A stretch of DNA of 64,000 nucleotides. Source: Lineolata rhizophorae. Lineage: Eukaryota; Ascomycota; Dothideomycetes; Lineolatales; Lineolataceae. A model generated the notes under the pieces. That model was not told the origin of the DNA. It saw only the letters and a program-made list of their open reading frames with translations, and ran no database searches. The stretch is from contig MU001674.1 in assembly GCA_010093515.1 (NCBI GenBank), forward strand, positions 987,975 to 1,051,974, in the 5' to 3' direction. The position numbers and the translations under genes were made by a program. Below are positions 21,404 to 34,100 of this stretch, one piece after another; positions within the stretch are counted from its first letter, which is position 1, and the number at the start of each line of letters is the position of its first letter.

Positions 21404-24400
21404 ATGGATTCCAGTCCTCACACTAGTCCGCCTCGTCAGGCATCTATGTTCAGTCGCTCTTTCTTCAAGTCATTCGCTTCGCTCTTCATTATTGGCTTTT
21501 GTTTCATTTTAGCTAAATCACATTCGAACTTCCCCTCGAACTCTCTACCTTTGGATAATCTTCATGTCCAGGTCCTTGAAAGCAGGAGTGATCTCGACTG
21601 GTCTTTGAAGAACGCAACCCTCTTTGCTAGACAGACGGACGATGACTACACTTGTGAAGAAGGCCGCCCATGTTCCAACGGTGCTTGCTGTGGCGCCAGC
21701 GGCAACTGCGGATATGGTGAGAATGAACACAACCTGTTTGCTTGTTTGTTTCTGATTCTCTGGCTGACTGGTGAAAGGCCCTACTTATTGCGGTGATGGC
21801 TGCATTTCCAACTGTGACGCCCACGCCGAATGCGGCGAGTTTGCCGAAGAGCCAGGGAAAGAGTGCCCACTCAATGTATGCTGCTCCCAGTACGGGTAAG
21901 TACGATCGAATCCAGGTTGACCTTGGAACCATTGCCGGATCGGACACTAAGTATAGTCATAGATTCTGTGGCACTACTGATGACTTCTGTGGAGAAGGCT
22001 GTCAAAGCAACTGCGGTCATCCTGGTCCGCCAGCTGGTGGCAACAGTTTGGACGTCAAACACAGAGTCATTGGTTATTACGAGGCATGGGGAGACCGACG
22101 CGAGTGCCACCAGATGTCACCGCAAGGTATCCCTATTGATGGCTTGACGCACGTCAATTTCGCCTTTGCCTTCATCGAGCCTGGCACGTATAAAATGACC
22201 ACGATGGACTCGGCCACTCCAGCAAGCCTGTTCAGGGATGTTGCGGACATCAAATCACTGAGATCTGGAAACGGAGACCTTGAAGTTTTTGTTGCCGTTG
22301 GCGGCTGGACCTTCTCGAATAATGGGACGGATACCCAGCCTCTCTTCGGTGAGATATCGGCGGATGAATCAAAGCGCCAACGGTTCGCGGACAACGTCGT
22401 GGACTTCATGGAACTGTACGGCTTCGATGGGCTCGATATCGACTGGTACGTATATGGTGTATTGCATTATTGGAACTGGTCACTAACTAAGCATATTAGG
22501 GAATACCCCGGCGCCCCAGATAGAGGTGGCAATCCAGAAGATACAGAGAATTTCGTCAAGCTCGTGAAAACCCTACGACAAACATTTGACAGCCGCCCTC
22601 GCAAGTATGGCCTGACGTTCACTATTCCGTCCAGCTACTGGTACTTACGGTGGTTCGACCTCCCTGGTATGGTCGAACATGTCGATTGGATTAACTTGAT
22701 GTCCTACGACCTGCACGGTTTCTGGGATCGGTTGAACCCAATTGGTGCCGTCGTCCATGGTCATACCAACCTCACCGAGATCAAGCAAGCGACTGAATTG
22801 CTCTGGCGTGTCGGTGTGCCGCCCGGCAAGGTCGTCCTGGGTACTGGCTTTTACGGACGCAGCTTCGAGCTGCAAGATCCAAGCTGCTCTACGCCGGGAT
22901 GCCCTTTCGGAGGTCTTTCACACAAGGGCCCATGCACTGGAGAGGGTGGTATCCTAGGTTATTTTGAAATTATGGATATCCTTGGTGATGCTAGGCCCGA
23001 CGGTGATGATTCGGACTCCAATGGTTTGAAAAGACGAGCTAGCGACCCAGTACATCTTGAACAAGATGCGGTCAAGTACATCACATACGACGATAACCAA
23101 TGGGTCTCATACGATGACGAGGAGACTTTCACTCAAAAGATTGATTGGGCGAACGAAGTCGGGTAGGTTTGCCCAACCCGTTGCGGATTCATTCAATCTG
23201 GCTGACTAGTTATCTTCACTGCAGGCTCGGAGGTTTGATGATCTGGGCAGTTGATCTTGATGATACTAAGTTCACTGCCCTTTCCGGTCTTGTGCAAAGG
23301 GATATTGGCATCATTGTGCCCCCTGACCCTGGCACTGTCAATCCGGAGGGCAAGTCCGTTTCCCAAAGCTGGACTAATGGTGGCAAGTGTTTCATATCTG
23401 AATGCGTTGCCGATCACAAGCATCCTTGTGACGAGACTCCTGGCTACATCAAAGTTGGCTCCAAGGTTGGATGCGATAGCGACCACAGTTACCACGAGGA
23501 TATCTGCTGCCCAACTTTGAACGCACCATCCCAGTGCCAGTGGCGAGGTGGTGAGTCAGGGGGACTTTGCAATGGCCAATGTCATTCTGGCGAGATCAAT
23601 CTTTTGAGCGTCCGAGGCTCGGATGGCGATGACAGCCATCATCACTGCACGTCTGGGTGGCAGATATTCTGTTGCAGAGCCGACCGTTGGGCGGACCTGA
23701 TCGACGAGTGCAAGTTCTCGAAATGTTCAGCTGATTGCGATAATGGATATGAAGAGGTTACAAAAGTGTATACATCCGAGTATGTTGATCATATTCTTCA
23801 CATTGATTCAGTACGCCATATTTGGCCAAGAAACTAACTCTACTTAGTTCATGTGATCAAGGCTCAGATGGCGGTGGCTCGCCCTTCTCACCTCCTCGTA
23901 ACGGATACCGAAAATTCTGCTGCCCAAAGCCGAAGCCATTCAAGAATTGCCACTGGGTTGGCAAGGGTGATTGTGCGGACAACACTTGCACCAACTCCGA
24001 AGGGGAGGATGATGGTAGTATCGAGCTTATGACAGATACATTCGGTGACAGCTCAAGCAGCTGTCATTGGGGTCGCAAGAAAGTCTGCTGCTGTAACCCG
24101 CCTGATATCAGTCCATTTCTGCCCGTGCCCCTCGAGGACCTGTTTCCGGAGCTCCCCGATCCCGAAAACGCGGTTAAGTACGATCTTCAGGCTGGTCTTT
24201 CTCATACCGGAACTGGCAAAACTGCGCCAAACAATGGTGTCCTGGGATTTGTCGTAATTGATGGCCCAAAGAATGCCGTGTCAAATGCCAACAAGCGTGA
24301 CGGCTCTCACTTGGAGTTCATCGATTGCGACAATGTTAACGGCGAAGAGAGGCAGGCGGTTCGATACGTCTGCACTGTCGCCGGACTAGATTCGAACTGC

Positions 24401-26999
24401 GACGACATGTTCTTGGATGGCATTGAAGGTACCATACTCAAGATGCCTGACAACTGTGGCCCGGGAACATGGGCCGTTGCACACGAGGTTCGCGTTTCCT
24501 CAAATCAAACCCTTCCCGCTCATTTGGATAACTTGGACTTCACGGTTATGGAGCTTACGTTCGACTACAACTTTGGCCTTTCCAAGAGGGACAGCGGGGA
24601 CATTTACATGCGTGTCGACTATTCCAGTGTTTCCGGCTACTGGAGAGATGTTGTCGACGAGCCGGGTTCCTTGAGGAAGCGCGCTCTTGAGGGACGAGGT
24701 TTTGGCAACAATGACTGGTGGTCTAGCAAGTTCGACGACATGCGAAGCAAAAATGACTATCGCGAAATCAGCAAATCCTTCAATCAGCGGGTGTTTTCAA
24801 ATAAGAAGAATTGCCCAGGCTCCAAGTCCTATCTCGACATCAATGCCGTAGTAAACGCGGCCGCCAAAATCCGCTGGGGTTACACAATAATCGGGACAAT
24901 CGTGCCTTGGAGCGTTAACGAAGCTGCAATGTTCTTCGACACGGAAACCGACATGAAGATCGACCTTCAGGTTTCGGCTTTCGGGAGAATTGAAAACCAG
25001 AATGAGCTTCAGTTCCCCCTTCTTCGAACTCCCCTTACGGATTACGCATTCAGCCATCCTGGAATTGGCCATTTTAGACCCTGGTGGAACGCAGATATTG
25101 GTGCCTCAGGTGACGTCGAGCTCAATGGAAACTTCACCGTGTCGTACTATGCGCAGACCAATGGCCCATTGAGACAATCTTACCCTTCCGCCCTTGGGAC
25201 TGGTGGTCAAGGAGGAGCCAGCATGTCTCTTCCGAATGATCCTTTCCGAGGAAGCATCGAAGCTGCGAGCTCCTCGGGCGGAATGAAGATTCGAACATTT
25301 AGCAAAGCTGGCTTGGAGATCGTCATGAACAAGTATGGGAATACGGGCGAGCTCATGGGAGTCAATGCCACCGCACTTACCGACACCTACGCGGCTGTCA
25401 AGATGAATGACGGAAAATATTCTATCCAAGTCGGTGGTGATAAAGCCGGCATCTCCCTTGACTACGCTTTCGGATCCACGGAAGAGATTCCTCAATGGAG
25501 AGGCGACGCGGATGAATCCCACAGCATCGGCGTGCGGCCCGGCGCCAAGCAAGTCGCTGCAGGTTCCCCTGGAGACGACGACAACGACCCATCCAAAGGG
25601 CCTAAACCCCATTACATTGAATTTGATGGCAGTGCCGTCCTCCACGGTTTCAAGAACATGCTGCAATGCCCGACAAATTTGAAAAGGGAACGCGACTGCA
25701 ACGACATCATTTGCACAACAAGTAATTACTTCGACTGTGACGATGGCGAGCAATACATCGACCACAGGCCAGGTGGCAGTTCCAAGAAGTTCCGGCGAGA
25801 CTTGAAGGGACTGTACAACCGATGGAAGGAAGCCAAGACTGAGCACGAAAAACAGTACTGGGAAGATCAGGGTGCTGCTAGAGAAATCTTGCACGAGCTT
25901 GAAGGCCGTGCGGATGGAGAACGCAGATTCCAGGTCGTCAACCCTGCAACTGGACAACTGCGTACGGTTCGGTACAACGATGCGGACTTTCCTTCCTCTG
26001 GCGATTGGGAAGACTATCCCGAGGGAGACGAGCAGTATGATCACGCGCTTGCCTTTGAAGACATGACAGACTGCGAGGAAACCCAGATTGTCACACGCGT
26101 CTTACCCGATGTGCCTGACCCAGAAGTCGACATCTTTGTTGCAAGTGAGTGCGATACTTCTTGATCTTACGTTGGCGTCATCGCTGATTTTAAAAAGCCG
26201 AACACATATTCGAGCAGCAGACGCCTCCCAGGTTCCACGCAGATGCCGCAGCCAGACGGCTGCCTGACGGTACCCGGGCAAGCGTCCCTGAAGACAACAT
26301 TGCCGCATTTTATCTCGAAGCATTTACGCAGAGAGATTGGCTGCCGGCTAATACGCCCGCGATGCCAGGAGGAGAGCAAACGAGAACGGTAGCCGAACGC
26401 CTTGTTGTCGCGCTTGGAAGCACCCTGAACAGAGCTCAGTTCGTTCTTCTTGAGAGGACACTCAACTTGTTCAAAGCTAGGGTTAGTCATCTTATCACCA
26501 TGAACTGTTCCTCAATCGAAGAGTCACAACCCCGGCTAACTCGATGTAGATGATGGCGCAAAACCAAATCATAGACATTGACAATTTCCGCGCCAACATG
26601 GAGACCGGCGATGACCCGGTCACGCCCACCGTCGCCGTGTTCCGCAACATCGAGGGCGTCATCAACTACCTGAACCACGACCGAGTCAATCCGCGCTTGA
26701 TGACGACGCTGAACCTTTTCCGCACCGAGCTCAGGCGCGCCGAGACCCACTGGAACAACCAGAACCCCAACAGGCAGATCAGGCTAGTCGACGCCTGGGA
26801 CGAGTGGATCAGGGAGTTCTTTCTCTATTTCATAAGCCACACCCGCATATGGGTCGCGCGGGCTCAGGCTGAGGCGCAGAGCGAGCTTGGCGGAAGGGGA
26901 GCGTTCTTCGACGACGGGTTGGCGACGATTAACACGATTGTCCAGTCCATCAACAGTAAGACTATCAACACCAATGGGCTGGATGCTCCCGGGTCGTGA
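21404..26999 (+). CDS. Large secreted GH18 chitinase with hevein-type chitin-binding domain (killer-toxin-like, subgroup C type)
   Basis: Eight exons: 21404..21716, 21778..21895, 21963..22445, 22500..23162, 23225..23779, 23848..26144, 26198..26481, 26550..26999; introns 53-68 bp, all in frame. The protein has 1,720 residues, or 1,706 if Met at 21446 is used; that Met puts the hydrophobic signal peptide (ASLFIIGFCFILAKS) at the terminus. Numbering from 21446: a Cys-rich hevein-like region at 68-150, GH18 barrel at about 164-535 with intact catalytic motif DGLDIDWE (Glu 292), then Cys-rich segments to about 780 and a ~900-residue C-terminal part I cannot assign. Lys-Arg sites occur near 847, 944 and 975. 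The enzyme hydrolyses chitin outside the cell. Subgroup C fungal chitinases resemble the chitinase subunit of the Kluyveromyces killer toxin and are commonly paired with LysM genes, as here. An insert within the barrel before its last strands carries another LKRR site. Confidence 0.92.
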
Positions 27000-27680
27000 T
27001 GAGGAGGCTTCTTTAATATTATGGCAAGGGGCGGTCGTCCCTGCACGGAGCTAGACTACAGTAAAATGTAATGCTTTGGATGCGCATTTGTTGCCAGTTG
27101 CTGGTCTCTATAAGCGTCCTAGCGTATTCTAGCCAATGTCAGTTGCAGAAGGGAGCAATGGATATGCGCTTGGCAAGCGTCTATATCTCTATAATATGTT
27201 TAGCAAAGAACAGAAAGACATTGAACAGGCGTTAATCAAAGTATACAACAATTCGCATAAATAAAAACGATAATTGGCCGTTCATATTTTATTAAGACAG
27301 CTAATTGTGCCCAAAGATAACCTGGGACACTCTCCCCGATATTGTATCTCCAACCGGTACCTTATCAAGGCAAACTTTACTCTGTACGCGTGCTAATAAA
27401 CGTGCTAAACAAGACACCTCAAGAGACGAACAAGGATCAGTTTGCAAACTAGCTTTGAATGCTGGAGAAGAGCTCGGCGGCGGCATCGTGAACTCAAGTT
27501 GATCATGATTACGAGCATTATTAGGATTGCGATAGGATTTGACATGCGCATTTTAATGAAAAGTTGATGCAGATTTCTACGAAACATGTCTTGCTATTTC
27601 TTTTCGAGGACCTCAATTCAGCGACGCCTACGACATTCTATAGCACGTCATATGCGAGACTACCACAGTAGATGTTTCGG
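27000..27680. other. Convergent intergenic region, AT-rich
   Basis: Between the 3' ends of the chitinase and the SET-domain gene. AT-rich, with likely polyadenylation-type sequence (AATAAA-like, about 27258-27300). No gene seen. Confidence 0.45.
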
Positions 27681-28740
27681 CTAGGATTCTATAGAAAGGC
27701 CGCGTAGCATTCGAAGCCCCTTGGAAACGACATGATCAGCAACGTCTGCTCGCCCATAGAGTCCGAAAGCCATGCAAAACTTCTCTAGCCAGCTTTTTTG
27801 TTTCATGGCAAGCCTAGCGATGCTAGCATTGCTTTCAGTGTGAAAGCTGCCCGTTATTTGCCATAGTGTTGGATTGAGCCTTTCGAGCCTTAAATCGTCC
27901 AGCAATCCCTCCTCCTCTAGTAGATACGCGACCAGGAGTTCATAGATCAGCCTGGACGAGAGAGGAATACAGAAATTTTCTGCCGCTTTCTTCAGTTCAC
28001 GGTCGACGATGATTGGTGACGTAGGACCTTCCTGCCTCTGTCCATTCACATCCACACCGTGCGTAAGGTAATTTAGCCCTCGGATTAATGTTCGTCGAAT
28101 GTCGCTGAGTTGTTGGAAAGGAGTGCCTATTAGACATGCTTTGCAATTGCATGCAAAACGCAGTGCTTGGTGGCGCTCATGTCTATTCCTGCATTCGAAA
28201 TCGTCATTGTAACAGAAAGTGATCTCCTCGCCAGCCATGATGTCCCTGGTCGCAAAACTTGTAACGATCTCATCACTATTAGTTGGAATTTTGGAGTTGG
28301 GTATACAAGAGTGGTTGAAGCGCGAGTGAAGGAGGAATAGGCCGTGCACTGGAGAGATGCTGGCTCCAAGCCAGGTGCGGTTTGATACTTCGAAGGAATT
28401 TTCGGCGAAGGCCTTTGTCATATGTGTGAATGGTCCACAAGCATTATCGCGGAGATTCAGAAAGTGTTGTTTCGCACTAGGTGCCAAATGCTGAAATGCC
28501 GTCCAGACATCTTCCTCCGTGATCTGTTCATGCGGTTTACGAATAACGAAGAGTGGCTTCTCTTTCAAAATTACGGCTCCTCGGTCAATTTTCGTCGTCG
28601 AGAAGGCACCCCATCCCTTTCCGGGCGAGGGTTTCAGTTCGAATGGCGCATTGCTGGGCACTTCGAAGCTACGATAGGCTAGAAGAGTAAGCTGGATGTA
28701 CGGTGAAGAACTCGGATGACTTACGATGATTTTGAGACAT
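27681..28740 (-). CDS. SET-domain protein (probable lysine methyltransferase, SMYD-like)
   Basis: Exons complement(27681..28678, 28725..28740) give 337 residues. The first exon is only 16 nt and encodes MSQNH plus one base; the 46-bp intron has donor GTAAGT and acceptor CTTCTAG, and splicing yields MSQNHPYRSFEVPSNAPFEL in frame with the main body, which otherwise has no nearby ATG. SET features: the opening GKGWGAFSTTKIDRGAVIL, the motif RFNHSCIPN (residues 125-133), GEEITFCYND (155-164) with the catalytic-site Tyr, and a post-SET Cys cluster CNCKAC (182-187). This arrangement is that of fungal SET proteins that use S-adenosylmethionine to methylate lysine. The substrate is unknown. There is no MYND finger in the split position, so it is a short SMYD-like form. 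The C-terminal ~150 residues are helical. Confidence 0.88.
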
Positions 28741-31185
28741 CGTTATTGTTGAGCGCCACGGAGAGTGTGCAGCGTGGAGTGCCCGAACATTGTGGATTGT
28801 GAGGCTGCAGATGGAAAACTTTGCGTGGAGCCGACGTCGTGCGACGCCGAATCACGTGCACTCTGCGGACAACATTTACGATACGGGAGAACGCGGTAGC
28901 TCAGGACTACCCATTTGGCTACTATTCAAACTCATCTTCTCGGGATGAGTAGGGCTGTTTCGGTTTCTTCGCATGTCAAGTTGCAGAGTTCATCGAACCC
29001 TTCGTCAGTCGCTCGTGGAACCGTGTCTATGAAGTCCATTTCAACGCCGAAGAATGGGATGTACCACTTTTGGATTGGACTTAGCTCGCCGTAGGGTTGA
29101 TGACACTTTGTTGGGAGTAATTGGCATTTGGGGCAATGTCCGGAACTTAGGATCTCTGACACTTTCTGGTGCCTTTGTGCTTTTTGGGGACTTCATCTAG
29201 GAACGAGGCCTTTTATTCTTGTCTACCTGCTGTAAGTTCCTAGGAAAGTCTATTCTTCGCAGCCTGTTAGCCCATTGCATTCGCACAAATATAGAGCTGG
29301 TTCTCTGGGGAAAAAAAGATCGGATTGGGAGCCGGCTCAGAGTGACCTAGCGTAGAATATTCATGTATTCCACTTAGGGCTAACACGTCATGTTGTAGCA
29401 GAGTAGAACACTTTACCTGGAAGTAGCACAAAAGAATATCGAGTAATCACGTTTTCATTTTCTCACAGCATCGTGTCTCGGTTTGGAGAAGCAACAACTG
29501 TTTACTAGCTAACTTTTGAAAGGAAGAGGTGAAAAGAAAGTCTGTCAAGTGTGTGATGGCAAGACAACTTGATTGTATGAAAGTGATGGCGTTGGTGGTA
29601 TTGTGTATGTCTGTTGAGGGGAGGAGTGAGTCAAGGAAAGAGTTAAATACTGCAGGGGGAAGTGGTAAGAGTCATGTGCAAACTTTGAAATGAAAAGGTG
29701 TGAGGGGCCCCTTCTGCTCCACTTCAATGTGCTGCCTGCCTCCTCGATCATGACAAGAATGATTCCAAGTCGTGCATAAAGGAGTGCTTTTTTATCCTAG
29801 AGGGCGCCAATGGCCATGAATGGTTTTGTACTAGCCATACTAAGCGTTCCCAAGGACCCCTTCCGTTTCTTCCTAATAGCAAGGTCCGTCGCTCCCGCAA
29901 TAGGTCTTTCAGCAAGTCGTCACCCGACCGAATGCCGCTAATACAGTCAAATTCCAACAGGCTCACCACCTACCCACACAAAGTAAGTCCAAGGACGAAT
30001 CTACGAGTCTCTTGGACAGCAAATGCCTCGCGTATCTTGCGAGGTCTTTTGTTCGCCGTGGACTGTGTACCGCCGATTGTATTGCTTTTGAGTTCCAGCA
30101 ACCAGGATGTGGCCCAATGAGTTCTTGAGTCTTTGCCATCGGGCCGTCCGAAGCCAACATCTAGCGTCCGTCCTACCAATGATCCGCCGACATACCAACC
30201 GGGTAGTCGTAAGAAACTTCGACCTTTCACCGGTGATCCACGTTCTGCAAAGTTGGAAAATGGGTCGAGTTGCTCGGAGAAGAGTTGCTTACTTTGGTAG
30301 TCTGGCCATGAGGTGGAACTGGCCAGGGAGAATGTGTGGTCTCGATGACGAGATCATAGACAACATCGCAAGTCTTCTCTTCGGACGTGTGGTGGTGCCA
30401 AAGCGGTCGATATTGTTGAGCTGTCGTCCTCGTTTGGTCCACGAATGGAGAAGGACAGAAGGACGGGAAGTCTGGAGGGCTGACATTGGATCCGCCGGAG
30501 GTATTTAGCATCTGCGTCTCGCCAGCATCGAAGTGAGCTACGTGGGTTGTTAGAGGCTTACTGTGATTGACGAGGCGGTGTGCCACCTCTAGTTATGTCG
30601 AGAATGCTTGAGTTCTGACTGTGTAAACGAACGGGCATCGAAGCCCTCCCAGGCCTCGCGTGACAGAATTGGCTGCAATTTTCTCCAACGTGAAAAGATC
30701 AGCCCCAGCGATACAGTGTAGAGGCCGTGCAAAACAAGAGAGAAAGTTGGAAGAATGCTAATCCTGCAGAGTGCGTAATATAGGAGAAGGTGGGAAGGAC
30801 AGCAATCGTCGAGAGCACAAGCGGTGAGTGTGCAAGAAGGCCCGGGGCGCTCGCGCCTGACACTTGTGCGTTAGCATGACCGCGTTGCCATGGTACTGTG
30901 CAAGCCCGAGCCTTCCGAAAAGAGCCGTGAGGATGCGGCGATCCAACGCGTTAAACCAGCAAGTGCCGCCAAGTACCGCCAATCATGTGAAACCGTACGC
31001 AAGACGTGATAGCGTGACGGCCCTGGGGCATGCCTTACTTGATCGTCAACACACTCAGGGGACCGTCTGATCCAGTAATTCTCGATCAATTCCGCTGAGA
31101 ACCTGGCTCGCCCCCTTCAGAATAGTAATTACATGCCACCCCAACAAAAACGCAGAAAGCACCACCCACAACACCAACCCTTACC
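28741..31185. other. Intergenic, no supported gene
   Basis: About 2.4 kb. The first part is the upstream region of the SET gene; the last part is the 3' side of the large minus-strand gene. Short frames at 28932-29162 (-) and 30107-30508 (+) have no recognisable domain and overlap frames on the other strand. No repeat or mobile element is evident. Confidence 0.4.
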
Positions 31186-34100
31186 TCACATCGCCCTCTC
31201 CTCCTTCGTCACCACGTTCCTCGGATCCGTCTCCCCAACAACCTTGATACTCCTCTTGAGCTCGCCCCTCCTCCGCTCCCTCGCCAGCTCCTTCCTCGAC
31301 TCCAGCGCCTTCTCCAGCACCGCCGGCACCAACAGACGGCTCCCACGGGGCCACTCAGCCGTCTCGCCCGCGCCTTCCCTGGCCTCCGTCTCCGCCACCG
31401 GCATCCCGCCCTGGTCTCCTCCCGAGCCCCTCCTCCACCAGCTGCTTCCGCTCCCGCTCCGCCTCCCCTCGCTCGGCCCTGACCCCCCACCCTCCACGCT
31501 CAACCCTAGCCCAGCGGCCCTGGACGCGCCACCGCCGCGGCCGTAAGCCGACCCCTCACTCGCCGCTCTCTCATGCGTGAACGGCAGCCGCTTCCCCGCT
31601 GCACCTCCAGCACCACCCGCGCCACCCCCCTGCGGACTCCCCGGCGCCAGCATCCCCCTCACGGCGCCCAACAAGGCGCGCCCCGCGGACCCGACGCGCG
31701 CATGGCCCGAGGACGCGAACCCTTGGCCCATGCCGCCGCCGCCGCCGCCGCCACCGCCGCCATCGTCGCTGCCAGACGAGGACGGCGGTGGCAGCGGCGA
31801 CGCGCCGCCAGCATCGGCCGCGCCGGGCGCCGCTCGCGAAGGGCGCCGCTCCTGCCGGCGGGGCTGATGCCGCGCCGGCGGCGCCTCCTGTCCGCGGGTC
31901 CGCGGAGCCAGTCGCACCGCGGCCGGCAGTTCCAGCGGCAGCGGCGGCAGCGGCAACGCCGCGGCGTCTCCCGTCGCGCGTCCGTCCCTACCGGCGCCGC
32001 CGAGCGGCGCGCCCGCGAAGCGCTCCTTCTTCTTCTCCTTCTCCTTCTTCTTCTTTTTCTGCTGCTGCGGCTGCGACTCGGCCGAGCCGGCGGCGGCGGC
32101 CGCGGCCCGCGGGTAGAAGGTGGAGAAGCGGTCCGTGGGGCTGATGCGGCGGGCGGCCTTGCGGGCGCGGGCCTGCTGCTGCCTTATCTGCTCAGAAGGG
32201 TAGACGTGGAATATCGGCGGGGCCGAGGCGTCGATTTTGTTGGCGCGGGGGCGGGTGCCGGTGGTGCTGCTGGCAGGAGGCTGTGGTGGGGCTCTTGTTG
32301 AGGCGGTAGGAGTGGTGGTGGTGTCAGCGGTGCTACAAGTAGGGGAGGAGCCTGAAGATGGGCCCGAAGGGGACGGCGTGGGCGGAGACTTGGGCGTGGC
32401 GTCAGTGGTTGGACCTGCAGCCGTCGGCGACGATCCTTGCGTGTCTCCTTCCCGGTTCTCGCAGGCAGCAACCTCCAACGAAGCCGCACTCGCCTCCGCC
32501 TCCGCCGATGCAGACGCGGACCCCGTCGTCCTATCCGCCAGCAACCCCTCCAACGCAAACGGCGGCGTCCGCGGCGCCGTCGACAAACTCGACCCCCGCT
32601 TCCTCTGCCGCAGCTGCCTCAGCACCACCAACTCATCTCTCACCTCCCCCGCCTCGCCGCACGGCTGTCGTTCCTGCTGTACCACCACCGCCTTCCCCCC
32701 ACTAGCATCGCTCGCCCTTTCGTTGCCGCTGCCCCGTCGCGCCTCTAGCTCGGCCGCGTACTGCGCCGGCAGCATCATCTTCAGCGGCAGGCTGGACAGT
32801 CTACTATGGCGACCGCTGCTCGCGCTGCGATGGCGACGCGCGCCACTGTTGCGGCGGCGGGGCCAGAAGAGCGGCCGTGGCACGAGCCGGGCATCGTTGT
32901 GGGCGTGGCCCGGGCGGCCGCCGGCGAAGCCGGCGAGGCCGCCGCCGTCCCTGTTAAAAGGATGGTGCCGGTGGTGCTGGCGGCCCTTGGGGCGCGTGCC
33001 CTCGCTCGGACGCGACAGCTCGCGGTACTGCTCGATGAGAAGCCTGTGGTACTCGGCGCGGGACCCGAAGGCCTCGCCCCTCTCGTCGGCCTCCTCGCCC
33101 TCGTCGACGTCTTCCCACTCGTGCTCGCCGTGCTTTGGCGCGCCAGGCGTCCGTGGGCCGCGGTGGTAGCCGTGGCGCTGATGCGGCGACGGCGACGGCG
33201 ACGCCGACGATGCTGCCGCCGCCCCCGACGAGGAAGCGGTCAAGCTACCCCCTCCATACCTCCGCCCCGCCTGGATATAATGCGCGTAGTCGCGCGTCCG
33301 CGGCGGCGCGTGCCCTGGCCGCACCTTACTCTCGGCCTCGAGGCCGGCAAACGGATCCGTCGGATCGACGAGTCCCAGCGCCGCGAGCGCCTTTTCCGCC
33401 TTGTCGACCGAGCGCTTTCGGCCGGCGCCCGTCGACGGCGCCACCGGCCTGGACGCCTGCCCGCTGCCGCCGCCGTCGCCGTCGCGGCACGGCGGCAGCG
33501 GTGTCGTGTCCCACGTCGTCGGTGCAAAAGCCACGTGCTGCGCGGTCGTCGACGGCGGCGACGGCGGCGTGACGACGGGCACCGAGCAGCGGCCCTGCGC
33601 CTGCTTGCTCGGCGCCCAGGCCTCGGCCCCGGGCGGCGTCGCGGCGATGGTGGGCGTGTCCGGCGGAGTCTCGTAGGATGCCGGAGGGCGGCGGCTCTCG
33701 TGGTCGTCCCCGGTCGCGCCGCGGACGGGGGCGACGCCGGCCGGGCCCGCGGGCCACGCGGGCCACGCTTCTCCTTCGTCCACCGGCGTCGGCGTGCGGC
33801 TGGGCTCGGGCAGCAAGGGCGAGAAGGTGCGGAGTTCGAGCTCGGGCTTCTCCGCCTTGCGGTTGCGCGGCTGCTGGGCCGCGGCCGGCGTCGCGCTGCC
33901 GTAGGTGTACGGTGGCAGGACGAAGGCGCTCTTGTACGAGGTGCGCTGCGGCGGGCCCTGTGGCGGCGCCGGTTGGGTGTGCGGAGCGGCGCCGAGGCCT
34001 GAGCAGGTCGGGCTATCGTGGTCGTTGTGGCCGTTGTAGGCGTCGGTGGCGGCGTCGTCCGGGCACGCCCACGAGGCGGGCATCTCCCAGGAGCTCACGG

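Noticed and set aside
25106-26044. 312-residue frame on - strand
   Set aside because: Fully antisense to the well-supported chitinase exon.
28932-29162. 76-residue frame on - strand (GHCPKCQLLPTKCHQPYGEL region)
   Set aside because: Composition is protein-like, but it has no ATG-supported start, no extension by splicing and no recognised domain; at most a gene remnant.
30107-30586. Overlapping frames on both strands
   Set aside because: No domain, mutual overlap, and no splice signals linking to other exons.
32806-34002. 398-residue frame on + strand
   Set aside because: Antisense to the large low-complexity gene; Arg/Ala/Gly-rich by GC content. The minus-strand frame has better N- and C-terminal islands.
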